Below, in pieces: positions 1 through 8,572 of a stretch of 32,741 nucleotides of DNA. The first letter of the stretch is position 1; each line of letters opens with the position of its first letter. Origin of the DNA: Mycoplasmatota bacterium (GTDB lineage: Bacteria > Bacillota_I > Bacilli_A > Izemoplasmatales > Hujiaoplasmataceae); NCBI GenBank assembly GCA_016342455.1, contig JAEIOE010000025.1:1-32741 (forward strand), written 5' to 3'. The notes below the pieces were generated by a model. That model saw only the letters and a program-made list of their open reading frames with translations. It searched no databases and was not told where the DNA came from. A program made the position numbers and the translations under genes.

Positions 1-69
1 ACAGAAGTTAAGCACTTCAGCGCCGAATGTAGTACCTCCGGGTGCGAGACTAGGACATTGCCAGGCTAT
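1..69 (+). rRNA. rrf: 5S ribosomal RNA, 3' part
   Basis: The first bases read as the 3' half of 5S rRNA: the AGCGCCGA segment, the GGGTGCGAGA loop, the TAGG turn and the closing GCCAGGC are all present and in order. The 5' part lies outside the window, so this is the last gene of an rRNA operon. A terminator follows about 20 bases later. Confidence 0.93.
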
Positions 70-90
70 ACTTTCTCTATAATAAACTAT

Positions 91-117
91 TCCAGATTGA
101 ATTATCTGGATTTTTTT
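91..117 (+). terminator. Terminator of the rRNA operon
   Basis: A 7 bp perfect stem (TCCAGAT with ATCTGGA, 6-base loop) is followed by seven T. It sits just downstream of the 5S gene and is a typical intrinsic terminator. Confidence 0.85.
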
Positions 118-375
118 GCGCAATTTTTTATGAATTTCACAAAAATTATATATTTTTTGATATAATAACCACAATTACATAATTGTAGATTATATAAGTG
201 CACATTTTTGTTAGCTGGGAGATAAATTTCTGGTTTCTTTTTTTTATAATAAACATAAGGAGAATAACTATAAAAAGTCAATAGATAAATGATGACACAA
301 CAAAAAGCCTTCAAAAGAAGGAAAGTAAAGAGTATGAATAAGTTCTCGCTAGATGAACTTATGAAATATTAAGAT
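118..375. other. Non-coding stretch between 5S and the transposase
   Basis: This AT-rich stretch holds no gene I can support. It has an orphan extended -10 (TGATATAAT, 158-166) without a convincing -35. An AAGGAG-like site near 256-262 has no start codon at a workable distance. The downstream end of the IS110 element probably lies here, near the AAGGAAAGTA copy at 318-327. Confidence 0.5.
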
Positions 376-1542
376 CTAGCTAACTAGATTATCATTAAAA
401 GAAGTATTCGTTTTGAGCAAGTGAAATATTACTCTAAGAAGTTTACGACTAACACAAGTGAGCACTAAAGTTCTGTGTTTACCTTGAGACTTTTTAAGAA
501 AGAAATAATCATAAAAGAGCTTAGATTTCATGATGATAGAAACAGAAGCTTTAAAAAGAGCAGTTCTAAGGTAAACACTACCACGTTTAGAAATTCTACC
601 CAATTTGAGGTTCGTACCGGATTGATAGACAGAATTATCTAGACCAGCATAAGCGATAAGAGAACGGTAATTAGAAAAACGATTAACGTCACCAATCTCA
701 GAAATAATCGCGGCGCAAGATAGATAACTAATACCAGGGATAGTAAGAACGGAAGAGGGATTAGAAGATAATACGGCAATAATGATGTCTTCAATAGATT
801 TTTTCTCAGCCGATAAAGCATTAATTCTCTTGATAAGAAAGTGAATTAAAGACCAATAGAAATCTTGATCAATTCCAACAGAATGAGAAGCGGCGTGTTT
901 TAGCTTAATAAACTTAGAATACTTGAATCTACCCATGGAAAGTTTCCTTAAAGAATCATAACGAGATGAAGACATATTTGAAATAGACTTCAAAGAATTA
1001 GCTTTTTCAAGAATACTAAAGGGAGTTTTTCCATAAATGGAAGAAAAGAACTGAAAGAACTCAGGAAAGGCTTGATCTAGCATATTTACTAATTCTATTT
1101 TAGATTTAGAAATATATTTTTGAAGACGATAAACATGTCTAGATAATGACTTAAGATAAGAAATGTGATAATATAATGGTATATTGGCTTTCGAATCAAC
1201 AGTCATTAAAAATCTGGCGATAACTCCAGCATCAATTTTATCAGTTTTAGTTTTTCTAGAAGATAAGCTAAGAGAAAATTTCTTAACTCTTCTAGGGTCT
1301 AATTGAAAGAACTTATAATCATTATTGATTAAGAACTGAGCAAGATTAGCGGAGTAATGACCTGTAGATTCGAAACCAATTTTTATTTGGTTAGAATCTA
1401 ATGAATCAATAATAGATTTAAGTTTAGTAAAACCAATAGTGGAGTTATCAATATCAAAGCAATCTTTGATTACTTCACCTGAGTTACTGGCGATAAGGCA
1501 GGTGTGTTTGAATTTGGATACATCAATACCAATGTAGTACAT
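376..1542 (-). CDS. IS110-family transposase (DEDD recombinase)
   Basis: A 388-residue transposase that looks intact. The N-terminal RuvC-like DEDD domain shows GIDVSK (D7), FESTGH (E58) and KTDKIDA (D101, D104). The C-terminal Transposase_20 domain shows IPGIS (about 268-272) and the YQSG motif with the presumed catalytic serine S308. All key residues are present, so the enzyme may be active. The start is supported by AGGAGG (minus strand, 1551-1556) eight bases upstream. In this family the recombinase is guided by a structured bridge RNA made from the element's own non-coding end; a candidate lies directly upstream (1568-1738). The stop is TAG, inside a small hairpin (374-389). It is an established family call, with no sign of frameshift. 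Confidence 0.95.
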   Translation of the reverse strand: MYYIGIDVSKFKHTCLIASNSGEVIKDCFDIDNSTIGFTKLKSIIDSLDSNQIKIGFESTGHYSANLAQFLINNDYKFFQLDPRRVKKFSLSLSSRKTKTDKIDAGVIARFLMTVDSKANIPLYYHISYLKSLSRHVYRLQKYISKSKIELVNMLDQAFPEFFQFFSSIYGKTPFSILEKANSLKSISNMSSSRYDSLRKLSMGRFKYSKFIKLKHAASHSVGIDQDFYWSLIHFLIKRINALSAEKKSIEDIIIAVLSSNPSSVLTIPGISYLSCAAIISEIGDVNRFSNYRSLIAYAGLDNSVYQSGTNLKLGRISKRGSVYLRTALFKASVSIIMKSKLFYDYFFLKKSQGKHRTLVLTCVSRKLLRVIFHLLKTNTSFNDNLVS

Positions 1543-1567
1543 AATGTATACCTCCTATTAAATTTAA

Positions 1568-1738
1568 GGTGCTGGTAAAACACAAGACCTAATCCTTACA
1601 CTCTTGTATAGGACGTCATATGTTATAACACATGCGTCAAATAACTTATTGGTAATTAAGATTAGGGCTGTGATAATTTTCTCCTTAGATAGTCGTATAG
1701 TAATACGCAATACAAAAATGAAAAATATTCACAGCACC
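1568..1738 (-). ncRNA. Candidate IS110 bridge RNA
   Basis: The region directly upstream of the transposase start holds nested complementary segments in its direction of transcription. A 7 bp outer inverted repeat lies at 1568-1574 and 1732-1738 (GGTGCTG/CAGCACC). An imperfect pair lies at about 1588-1598 and 1660-1669 (CCTAATC-CTTA type). Inside is a long hairpin, 1612-1623 with 1628-1638, with one bulge; its single A/C mismatch on the plus strand becomes a G-U pair on the minus strand. A 5 bp hairpin with a 4-base loop lies at 1694-1707. Position and strand fit the published IS110 bridge RNAs. The targeting loops were not assigned. Confidence 0.6.
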
Positions 1739-1843
1739 CAATGTAATTATATCAAGTTTTATTGTTTATCTTACCAATTCTAAAGAAAGGAAAGTATACT
1801 CAATACAATAAAACTATCTATATTTAGAGTATACAAGAAAAAT

Positions 1844-2302
1844 ATGAAAAAAATATTATTTGTATTATTACTTTTAACAACGTCATTTGTATTTAGTGCT
1901 TGTGAACCTATAACAACTCAAGGATCATTGAACACTAATTTAACTCAATCGACGACTACAGTTGTAACTACGAACGCTGTTATACCTGTTACTTTTATAG
2001 AAATTATTGCAGATATGCAAGAGGTATGCCAATCGGCAGTTGTTACGTTGACTGTAAATGTTATTCCAACAAATGCAACAAATCAAAACTATACTGTTAC
2101 AATACCAACAAATGTGATGATAGATTTTGTAGCTGGAACTGGATATAGTCAAGTTGAAGTGATAGGTAATCCACCAGGAGGACAATCAATAGATTCTATT
2201 TTTATTACAGTAACAAGCGACTATGATCCCAATATTAATAATACGGTACAAATTTTCGTTTACGATGACACGTTTTCGCCACCACAATGTGAATTAAATT
2301 AA
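1844..2302 (+). CDS. Thr-rich lipoprotein, Ig-like fold suspected (A)
   Basis: A 152-residue protein with a lipoprotein signal peptide: MKK, a hydrophobic core, and lipobox FSAC with Cys20. After Cys20 comes a Thr/Ser-rich linker (about 21-47), then a beta-strand-rich domain of about 100 residues. Its pattern of alternating hydrophobics, 'VIPTNAT', and repeated V/I-T-V resembles bacterial Ig-like (Big_2) domains, but weakly. The mature start ACEPITTQGS resembles ACDPTSTQIS in the next gene, so the two are probably paralogues. The RBS is poor. A hairpin (GTATACTC/GAGTATAC, 1794-1801 and 1827-1834) lies in the leader, which begins at the IS110 junction. Likely surface-anchored; function unknown. 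Confidence 0.8.
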   Translation: MKKILFVLLLLTTSFVFSACEPITTQGSLNTNLTQSTTTVVTTNAVIPVTFIEIIADMQEVCQSAVVTLTVNVIPTNATNQNYTVTIPTNVMIDFVAGTGYSQVEVIGNPPGGQSIDSIFITVTSDYDPNINNTVQIFVYDDTFSPPQCELN

Positions 2303-2581
2303 GGATATAATTGTTCTACAGTCACGAAACCTACAACAGACAATATTAACCTTTAAAATATTCAGTCATCAAAGGAATGTATTGTATTTTATCTAAAATA
2401 TAATACAATAATATAAACTAGTGTAAATATGGAGACAAATATGTTTAAGTGTGTTATTCTTGTATAAAATAAATATATTATTGAGTAACTCTTAATTGTA
2501 TTAAGTAGGTATTTGCTTACATAATTAGTTTCATATGGATTCAATTAAGTTTTTATTAAACTGAATATATGGAGGAAAAGC
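2303..2581. other. Intergenic region between the two lipoproteins
   Basis: Very AT-rich. It contains an inverted repeat ATTGTATT/AATACAAT (2381-2388 and 2402-2409), enclosing a competing ATTTTA-TC-TAAAAT hairpin, without a T-run. No clear promoter and no gene were seen. Confidence 0.4.
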
Positions 2582-3064
2582 ATGAAGAAATTTCTGGCAA
2601 CATTAATAGTATCGATCTTATCAACAGTATTTGTGGCATGTGATCCTACATCTACACAAATATCTATAACCACAACGACAACTGCAATTGCAACTACTAC
2701 TCAAACTACAACAGAAACTACAACCTTAACTACTCAAACAATACCTACAACATTATTGACTACTTTACCAACAGTAATCGATTTTGGTATTTCTTCAAGT
2801 GGTGGAGATATTCAAATTGGTCAGTTTATAGTTGTTACTTGTTACGTTTATCCACCAGAAGCAATACAAACATTTTCAATAGTGATTGATGATACGTCAA
2901 TTGCCAATATTGCTGTTTCGAACTCCAATATACCTGGTTTAATGTATATAATTGAAGGTCTAAGTGTAGGAACTACTACATTAACAGCCTACAGTGATGA
3001 TGGAATAAACAGCGATACATTAATCATTATAGTATCAGCCGATTCAGTAGGCGGAGCTTCCTAG
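2582..3064 (+). CDS. Thr-rich lipoprotein with Big_2-like domain (B)
   Basis: A 160-residue protein. The signal peptide ends in lipobox FVAC with Cys20. It is followed by a long Thr-rich linker (about 26-61), an extended spacer that is probably surface exposed. Residues about 65-155 form a Big_2-like domain with the usual landmarks: 'V(Y)PPEA', 'DDTSIANI' and 'GLSVGTTTLTAYSDDG' near the end. A good SD (GGAGG, 2571-2575) precedes the ATG. Its mature N-terminus resembles lipoprotein A, which suggests tandem duplication. Probably a cell-surface adhesion or structural protein; no enzymatic motif was seen. The exact role is unknown. Confidence 0.85.
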   Translation: MKKFLATLIVSILSTVFVACDPTSTQISITTTTTAIATTTQTTTETTTLTTQTIPTTLLTTLPTVIDFGISSSGGDIQIGQFIVVTCYVYPPEAIQTFSIVIDDTSIANIAVSNSNIPGLMYIIEGLSVGTTTLTAYSDDGINSDTLIIIVSADSVGGAS

Positions 3065-3071
3065 AAAAACA

Positions 3072-3099
3072 TTGCAATATTCTTAAAATGTATTATAAT
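3072..3099 (+). promoter_or_regulatory. Sigma-A promoter for pgmB-like gene
   Basis: TTGCAA (3072-3077), a 16-base spacer, then TATAAT (3094-3099), about 30 bases before the start codon. Confidence 0.75.
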
Positions 3100-3130
3100 A
3101 GGTTGAAAAGTTAAATTTGGGAGTGAAAAT

Positions 3131-3760
3131 ATGATAAAAGGTGTTATCTTTGATCTTGATGGAGTTATAGTATCTACAGATCAATTACATTATAAATCTT
3201 GGAAGAGAATGGCGGATAAAGAACACATCTATTTTGATGACACAATTAACCATCGTTTAAGAGGTATATCTAGAATGGCATCATTAGATATTATTTTAGA
3301 GATAGCTCAAAAAAAATATACAGACCAAGAAAAGTTAGAATTAGCTAAATACAAAAACGATTACTATGTAACTCTTTTAGAGGAATTAAGCGAAAAAGAT
3401 ATTTTGCCTGGTGTCATGAATATTTTGGAAATACTAAAAAGAATGAATATTAAGATAGCTATTGGATCTTCAAGCAGAAACGCAAAAAAAATATTAAAAA
3501 ATATTGGCTTATTTGATACTTTTGAAGCAATCAGTGATGGAACGAATATATCAAAAAGCAAACCTGATCCAGAAGTGTTTTTAAAGGCTGCTAAAATGTT
3601 GAATATTTCACCAAGCGAGTCGGCAGTGGTCGAAGATGCTTTAAGTGGAATTGAAGCTGCAAAAAATGCTGGTATGACAGCCTTTGCCACTGGAGATGCA
3701 AAGTCATCACCAATTAAAGATTATGACTTTGAAGATTTACTAGAAATTTGCAAAAAATAA
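3131..3760 (+). CDS. pgmB: Beta-phosphoglucomutase-like HAD phosphatase
   Basis: A 209-residue HAD-superfamily protein. Motif I is FDLDGV with nucleophile D8 and acid/base D10. The cap region carries HRLRGISRMASL, the beta-phosphoglucomutase signature that separates it from plain phosphatases. Motif II is the GSSS stretch, motif III the Lys in KSKPDP, and motif IV VVEDALSGIEAA. Beta-PGM interconverts beta-glucose 1-phosphate and glucose 6-phosphate in maltose or trehalose breakdown. No sugar phosphorylase or transporter is nearby, so the substrate is not confirmed by context and another sugar-phosphate phosphatase is possible. SD GGGAG lies at 3119-3123. It has its own promoter and terminator, so it is a single-gene unit. 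Confidence 0.85.
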   Translation: MIKGVIFDLDGVIVSTDQLHYKSWKRMADKEHIYFDDTINHRLRGISRMASLDIILEIAQKKYTDQEKLELAKYKNDYYVTLLEELSEKDILPGVMNILEILKRMNIKIAIGSSSRNAKKILKNIGLFDTFEAISDGTNISKSKPDPEVFLKAAKMLNISPSESAVVEDALSGIEAAKNAGMTAFATGDAKSSPIKDYDFEDLLEICKK

Positions 3761-3776
3761 TATAAAATACACAGAA

Positions 3777-3806
3777 AAACAGTCAAAAAATTGACTGTTT
3801 TATTTA
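3777..3806 (+). terminator. Terminator after pgmB
   Basis: A perfect 10 bp stem (AAACAGTCAA/TTGACTGTTT) with a 4-base loop, followed by a T-rich tail. Confidence 0.88.
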
Positions 3807-3901
3807 TTTGAATTATGTAAACATTTACATAAAAATATCACTAGATTTTAATACTAATATTATGTATAATAACTAAGGTTTTTGTGAACAAGAAAAAAAA
3901 C

Positions 3902-3930
3902 TTGACACACCTAGATATGTAGTGTATAAT
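3902..3930 (+). promoter_or_regulatory. Consensus promoter of the str operon
   Basis: Exact consensus TTGACA (3902-3907), a 17-base spacer and TATAAT (3925-3930). This is as strong as a sigma-A promoter can look and fits ribosomal-protein genes. The expected start is near 3937. Confidence 0.93.
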
Positions 3931-3936
3931 TATAAC

Positions 3937-4035
3937 GCTTTGAAGATATATAAAGGATAGGTTGCCCAGCAGCCTTATAAAAATGAAACAAACGCGCCTC
4001 CCGGGTGTGTGGGTAAGAGAGGAGGAAAATTCAAA
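3937..4035 (+). promoter_or_regulatory. Structured leader of rpsL, possible SD-masking switch
   Basis: About 100 bases lie between the promoter and the rpsL start. A small hairpin is at 3960-3964 with 3970-3974. A second, ACGCGCC (3992-3998) with GGTGTGT (4004-4010) around a TCCCG loop, has two G-U pairs. Alternatively CCTCC (3997-4001) is exactly complementary to the rpsL SD GGAGG (4021-4025). The two folds exclude each other, which suggests translational control. The regulator is unknown; this is inference from sequence. Confidence 0.5.
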
Positions 4036-4449
4036 ATGCCTACTATTAATCAATTAATCAAAAAAGGTCGTCACGACAAAGTGAAAAAATCTAAATCTCC
4101 ACAGTTAAATATTGGGTTTAATAGCAAGAAGAAAGTTTACACAGAAGTAAGTAGCCCTCAAAAACGTGGTGTATGTGTTAGAGTAGCAACTATGACACCT
4201 AAGAAACCTAACTCAGCATTAAGAAAATATGCTCGTGTTCGTTTATCAAATGGTGGTGAAGTAAATGCCTATATTCCTGGTATTGGACACTCATTACAAG
4301 AACATAGTGTTGTATTAATTCGTGGTGGTCGTGTTAAAGACTTACCAGGTGTACGTTACCATATCATAAGAGGTACACTAGATACAACAGCTGTAGACGG
4401 TAGATTACAAAGCCGTTCAAAATATGGAGCAAAGAGACCTAAAAAATAA
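4036..4449 (+). CDS. rpsL: 30S ribosomal protein S12
   Basis: 137 residues, full length for a Bacillota-type S12. The diagnostic [11 protein letters not shown] loop near the decoding centre and the PGVRYH segment are both present; changes in these loops give streptomycin resistance in other species. The lysine of TPKKP is the usual sensitive form. I start at ATG 4036, ten bases after GGAGG, rather than at the in-frame GTG 4009, which would put the SD inside the gene. First gene of rpsL-rpsG-fusA, under the consensus promoter at 3902. Confidence 0.98.
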   Translation: MPTINQLIKKGRHDKVKKSKSPQLNIGFNSKKKVYTEVSSPQKRGVCVRVATMTPKKPNSALRKYARVRLSNGGEVNAYIPGIGHSLQEHSVVLIRGGRVKDLPGVRYHIIRGTLDTTAVDGRLQSRSKYGAKRPKK

Positions 4450-4500
4450 TTTAATTATATATAAAAATATATAACTAGAACTCGAAAGGAGGAATCACTT

Positions 4501-4971
4501 ATGCCTCGTAAAGGAAATATTGTAAAGAGAGATGTTTTAGCAGATCCAATATACAATTCAAAATTAGTAACAAAATTAATTAACAATATTATGCAAGATG
4601 GAAAGAAAAGTACAGCTCAGCATATATTATATGGAGCTTTCAACCGTATTAATGAAATTACTGGAAGAGAGCCGTTAGAAGTTTTTAATGATGCATTAAA
4701 TAATATCATGCCTGTTCTTGAAGTTAGAAGCCGCCGTATCGGTGGTCAAAACTACCAAGTACCAAGTGAAGTAAGATCAGATAGAAGAGTTACTTTAGGA
4801 CTGAGATGGTTAGTGCAATATTCTCGTTCAAGAAATGAAAGAACAATGGACGAAAGACTAGCAAAAGAAATTGTTGATGCTTCAAATAATTTAGGATCAT
4901 CAATCAAGAAAAAAGAAGATATGCATAGAATGGCTGAAGCGAATAAAGCTTTTGCACATTATAGATTTTAA
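4501..4971 (+). CDS. rpsG: 30S ribosomal protein S7
   Basis: 156 residues, the normal bacterial length. Family landmarks are MPRKG at the start, the [16 protein letters not shown] segment and R-rich '[17 protein letters not shown]', followed by the usual C-terminal [11 protein letters not shown]7 nucleates assembly of the 30S head by binding the 3' domain of 16S rRNA and lines the mRNA exit and E site. A strong SD (AAAGGAGG) lies eight bases upstream. It sits about 50 bases after rpsL and 25 before fusA, with no terminator between, so all three are one transcript. Confidence 0.98.
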   Translation: MPRKGNIVKRDVLADPIYNSKLVTKLINNIMQDGKKSTAQHILYGAFNRINEITGREPLEVFNDALNNIMPVLEVRSRRIGGQNYQVPSEVRSDRRVTLGLRWLVQYSRSRNERTMDERLAKEIVDASNNLGSSIKKKEDMHRMAEANKAFAHYRF

Positions 4972-4996
4972 TTAAGGAAGAGAAAGGAAACAAGTT

Positions 4997-7066
4997 ATGG
5001 CACGTGAATATAGTTTAGATAAAACACGTAATATTGGTATCATGGCGCACATTGATGCTGGTAAAACCACGACTACCGAAAGGATCTTGTATCATACAGG
5101 AAAAATACATAAAATTGGAGAAACTCATGATGGAGCTTCTCAAATGGACTGGATGGAACAAGAACAAGAGCGTGGTATCACAATTACTGCCGCAGCAACT
5201 ACTGCTTTCTGGAAAAATTATAGAGTAAATATTATCGATACTCCAGGACATGTTGACTTCACTGTTGAAGTATCAAGATCATTACGCGTGCTAGATGGTG
5301 CTGTAACGGTTTTAGATGCTCAAGCGGGAGTAGAGCCCCAAACTGAAACAGTTTGGAGACAGGCAAATGAATATAAAGTTCCAAGAATTGTTTTTGCAAA
5401 TAAAATGGATAAGATTGGTGCTGATTTCGCATTTTCAGTGAAATCAATTCACGACCGTTTAGGTGAAAAATCAGAAGCAATCCAATGGCCAATAGGCGCA
5501 GAAGATCAATTTTCAGGGATTATAGACTTAGTTACAATGAAGGCTTACCATTTTGATGGTCAACCTGAAGAAGAACCAGTCGAAATAGCAATACCAGCAG
5601 ATTTAGTTGATGAAGCAAATGCTAGAAGAGAAACATTAATTGATGCAGTAGCTGATTATGATGATGAATTAATGAATACTTATTTAGATGGTGAAGCAAT
5701 TTCGGTTGAAATGCTTAAAAGAGCAATTAGAGCTGCTACACTTTCAGTTGAATTTTTCCCAGTTGTATGTGGGACAGCATTCAAAAATAAGGGAGTTAAA
5801 ATGATTCTTGATGCAGTTATTGATTATCTACCTTCTCCTATGGAAGTTCAACAAATCAAAGGTTATAATAGTAATGACGAACAAATCAAAGTCGGATATT
5901 CTGATGAAGAAGATTTTGTTGCCTTAGCTTTTAAAGTAATGACTGACCCATTCGTGGGTAGAGTGACATTCTTCAGAGTTTACTCTGGTGTTGCAAAAAA
6001 AGGTTCTTACATTTATAATGCAACTAAAGGTAAAAAAGAAAGACTTGGTAGAATTTTACAAATGCATGCAAACTCTAGAACTGAAATAGACGAAGTTTAT
6101 TCAGGTGGGATTGCAGCTGCAATAGGGTTAAAAGATACAATTACTGGTGATACATTATGTTCAGTTGGTAAACACATTGTATTAGAAACAATGAAATTTC
6201 CTGAACCAGTTATTTCTGTAGCAATTGAACCTAAAACTAAAAAAGATCAACAAAAAATGGGAGTTGCTCTACAAAAACTTTCAGAAGAAGATCCTACATT
6301 TAGAACATATACAGATAAAGAAACGGGACAAACTATCATTTCTGGTATGGGTGAGTTACACCTTGAAATTATTGTTGATAGAATGAAACGTGAATTTAGT
6401 GTAGAAGCAACAGTTGGTAATCCTCAAGTATCATATCGTGAAACAATAACTACTGAAGCAAATTGTGAAGGTAAATTTGTTAGACAATCAGGTGGTCGTG
6501 GACAATTCGGACATGTTTGGGTTAAATACGAACCAAATCCTGGTAAAGGATATGAATTTATTGATAAGGTTGTTGGTGGATCAGTACCAAGAGAATACGT
6601 TAACGTAATCAACAAAGGTATTGAAGAATCATTAGCTGGAGGAATTATTGCTGGATATCCTGTATTAGATATCAAGGCTACATTATATGATGGATCATAC
6701 CATGAAGTCGATTCAAGTGAAATGGCATTCAAAATAGCTGCTTCATTAAGTTTAAGACAAGCTAAAGAAAAATGTAAACCAGCATTATTAGAACCAATTA
6801 TGATTGTTGACGTTGTAACTCCAGATGATTACATCGGTAACGTAATTGGGGACTTAACAGCAAGAAGAGGTAGAATAGAATCTCAAGAGATGCAAGGAAA
6901 CGCGCAAAAAGTATCTGCAAAAGTACCATTATCAGAAATGTTTGGATACGCAACAAGCCTTCGTTCAAACTCGCAAGGTAGAGCAACGCATACAATGCAG
7001 TTCTCAAATTATGAATCTTGTCCAAAATCAATTTCTGAAGAAATCATTTTAAAACGCAATAGTTAA
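4997..7066 (+). CDS. fusA: Elongation factor G
   Basis: 689 residues, full length. GTPase motifs are in order: G1 AHIDAGKTT (about 17-25), the G2 region around [12 protein letters not shown]3 DTPGHVDF (about 83-90) and G4 NKMD (about 137-140). The C-terminal domains IV and V include the [11 protein letters not shown]-type segment (here [10 protein letters not shown]) and '[13 protein letters not shown]'. It drives translocation of tRNA and mRNA after peptide bond formation, and recycling with RRF. Third gene of the str operon; the SD is an AG-rich stretch (GAAAGGAAA) before ATG. Confidence 0.98.
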   Translation: MAREYSLDKTRNIGIMAHIDAGKTTTTERILYHTGKIHKIGETHDGASQMDWMEQEQERGITITAAATTAFWKNYRVNIIDTPGHVDFTVEVSRSLRVLDGAVTVLDAQAGVEPQTETVWRQANEYKVPRIVFANKMDKIGADFAFSVKSIHDRLGEKSEAIQWPIGAEDQFSGIIDLVTMKAYHFDGQPEEEPVEIAIPADLVDEANARRETLIDAVADYDDELMNTYLDGEAISVEMLKRAIRAATLSVEFFPVVCGTAFKNKGVKMILDAVIDYLPSPMEVQQIKGYNSNDEQIKVGYSDEEDFVALAFKVMTDPFVGRVTFFRVYSGVAKKGSYIYNATKGKKERLGRILQMHANSRTEIDEVYSGGIAAAIGLKDTITGDTLCSVGKHIVLETMKFPEPVISVAIEPKTKKDQQKMGVALQKLSEEDPTFRTYTDKETGQTIISGMGELHLEIIVDRMKREFSVEATVGNPQVSYRETITTEANCEGKFVRQSGGRGQFGHVWVKYEPNPGKGYEFIDKVVGGSVPREYVNVINKGIEESLAGGIIAGYPVLDIKATLYDGSYHEVDSSEMAFKIAASLSLRQAKEKCKPALLEPIMIVDVVTPDDYIGNVIGDLTARRGRIESQEMQGNAQKVSAKVPLSEMFGYATSLRSNSQGRATHTMQFSNYESCPKSISEEIILKRNS

Positions 7067-7107
7067 TTGATAAGATTTTAACTATAACGAATCTAAGAAT
7101 AAAATTA

Positions 7108-7136
7108 TTGCAAAATATACGATATTTTTATATAAT
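7108..7136 (+). promoter_or_regulatory. Separate promoter for tuf
   Basis: TTGCAA (7108-7113), a 17-base spacer and TATAAT (7131-7136). A short hairpin (AATGCT/AGCATT, 7150-7166) follows in the leader. There is no T-run, so it is not a terminator and read-through from fusA stays possible. A second promoter fits the need for more EF-Tu than EF-G. Confidence 0.8.
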
Positions 7137-7203
7137 AATATCGACAAAGAATGCTAAAAAAGCATTAAAATAAAAAAATAAATTATAAAGGAGAAATACA
7201 AAA

Positions 7204-8391
7204 ATGGCTAAAGCTAAATTTGAACGTACTAAACCACATGTTAATATCGGTACAATCGGTCATGTTGACCATGGAAAAACTACATTAACAGCGGCTATCA
7301 CTAAAGTTTTATCAAAAGGAAATCCAAATGTTAAAGTTGCTGATTTCGCTTCAATTGACTCTGCTCCAGAAGAAAAAGCAAGAGGAATTACTATTAATAC
7401 AGCTCATATCGAGTATGAAACAGAAACACGTCACTATGCACATGTTGACTGTCCAGGTCATGCTGACTACGTTAAGAACATGATTACAGGTGCTGCACAA
7501 ATGGATGGAGCTATCTTAGTTGTATCTGCAGCTGATGGTGCTATGCCTCAAACTAGAGAACATATCTTATTGTCTCGTCAAGTTGGAGTTCCATACCTTG
7601 TTGTTTTCCTAAATAAAGTTGATATGGTTGATGACCCTGAATTAGTTGAATTAGTAGATATGGAAATTCGTGAATTATTAGACGAATACCAATTCCCAGG
7701 AGATGACACACCAGTTATCGTTGGATCTGCTTTAAAAGCTCTTGAAGGTGAACCAGAATATGAAGCTAAAATTCTTGAACTAATGGCTGCAGTTGATGCA
7801 TACATTCCACTACCAGAAAGACCAACAGACAAACCTTTCTTAATGCCAATTGAAGACGTGTTTACTATTACAGGTCGTGGTACAGTTGTTACAGGTAGAG
7901 TTGACCGTGGAACAATTAAAGTTGGAGAACAAGTTGAAATTATTGGTATTAGAGATACTAAAACAACTGTATGTACAGGTGTTGAAATGTTCCGTAAATT
8001 GTTAGACTTCGCTCAAGCTGGAGACAACGTAGGGTTATTACTTCGTGGTATCTCAAGAGATGATGTACAACGTGGACAAGTTGTTGCTAAACCAAAATCA
8101 GTAACACCACATACAAAATTTACTGCTCAAGTATACGTACTATCACATGAAGAAGGCGGACGTCATACTCCATTCTTCTCAAACTATAGACCTCAATTCT
8201 ATTTCCGTACTACTGACATTACTGGTGTAATTCAGTTAGGTAAAGGTGTAGAAATGGTTATGCCTGGTGATAACACTGAAATGATCGTAGAATTAATCCA
8301 TCCAATCGCATTGGAACAAGGAACTAAATTCTCAATCCGTGAAGGTGGACATACTGTAGGTGCTGGTTCAGTAGTTACAATTATAGAATAA
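7204..8391 (+). CDS. tuf: Elongation factor Tu
   Basis: 395 residues, full length. G1 is GHVDHGKTT (about 18-26), the switch I threonine lies in [10 protein letters not shown]3 is DCPGHADY and G4 NKVD. Domains II and III follow, with '[13 protein letters not shown]' and the C-terminal '[11 protein letters not shown]'. It delivers aminoacyl-tRNA to the ribosome. SD AAGGAGA precedes the ATG. It is transcribed from its own promoter and probably also from the str promoter, and ends at a clear terminator. Confidence 0.98.
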   Translation: MAKAKFERTKPHVNIGTIGHVDHGKTTLTAAITKVLSKGNPNVKVADFASIDSAPEEKARGITINTAHIEYETETRHYAHVDCPGHADYVKNMITGAAQMDGAILVVSAADGAMPQTREHILLSRQVGVPYLVVFLNKVDMVDDPELVELVDMEIRELLDEYQFPGDDTPVIVGSALKALEGEPEYEAKILELMAAVDAYIPLPERPTDKPFLMPIEDVFTITGRGTVVTGRVDRGTIKVGEQVEIIGIRDTKTTVCTGVEMFRKLLDFAQAGDNVGLLLRGISRDDVQRGQVVAKPKSVTPHTKFTAQVYVLSHEEGGRHTPFFSNYRPQFYFRTTDITGVIQLGKGVEMVMPGDNTEMIVELIHPIALEQGTKFSIREGGHTVGAGSVVTIIE

Positions 8392-8410
8392 TTATTTAAT
8401 ATAAAAATAT

Positions 8411-8444
8411 ACCTTGTTTGAGTCAAATCAATCAAGGTTTTTTT
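8411..8444 (+). terminator. Terminator after tuf
   Basis: Stem ACCTTG/CAAGGT (8411-8416 and 8433-8438), with an inner TTGA/TCAA pair, followed by a seven-T run. Confidence 0.87.
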
Positions 8445-8477
8445 ATGTCATAAAATAGGTGAGAATATATGAACTTA

Positions 8478-8486
8478 TGTTATAAT
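8478..8486 (+). promoter_or_regulatory. Extended -10 promoter for tatD
   Basis: TG-T-TATAAT (8478-8486) with no good -35, about 90 bases upstream of the gene. Confidence 0.6.
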
Positions 8487-8572
8487 ATTTTGTAGGAATA
8501 ATTCAAATACTATAAAAGTTAGATGATTATTAAAAATGTAATTAATTACTAATTATATTGGATAGGAGTATT

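Larger units (their letters stand above)
318..1796 (-). mobile_element. IS110-family insertion sequence (limits approximate)
   Basis: One transposase gene on the minus strand is flanked by non-coding ends, the longer of which (about 250 bases, upstream of the transposase) is structured. The same 10-mer, AAGGAAAGTA, occurs at 318-327 and 1787-1796, about 1.47 kb apart. This fits the usual 1.2-1.6 kb size of IS110 elements and could mark the recombination cores. There are no long terminal inverted repeats, as expected for the IS110 group. The exact ends are inferred. The element sits between an rRNA operon and a lipoprotein gene and interrupts no recognisable gene. Confidence 0.75.

Noticed and set aside
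102-314. A 70-residue minus-strand open frame beside the 5S gene
   Set aside because: It runs through the rRNA terminator and a low-complexity AT region, and has no credible SD or family likeness.
289-372. A 27-codon open frame on the plus strand (starting MMTQQKAF)
   Set aside because: It crosses the likely end of the IS110 element and the SD-like site is too far upstream; coding is unlikely.
4009-4035. A GTG start giving a longer S12
   Set aside because: It would put the GGAGG site inside the gene; ATG 4036 begins with the universal MPTINQL.
5015-5251. Open frames opposite fusA, tuf, topA and others
   Set aside because: They are antisense or frame shadows of well-identified genes, without their own SD or recognisable products.
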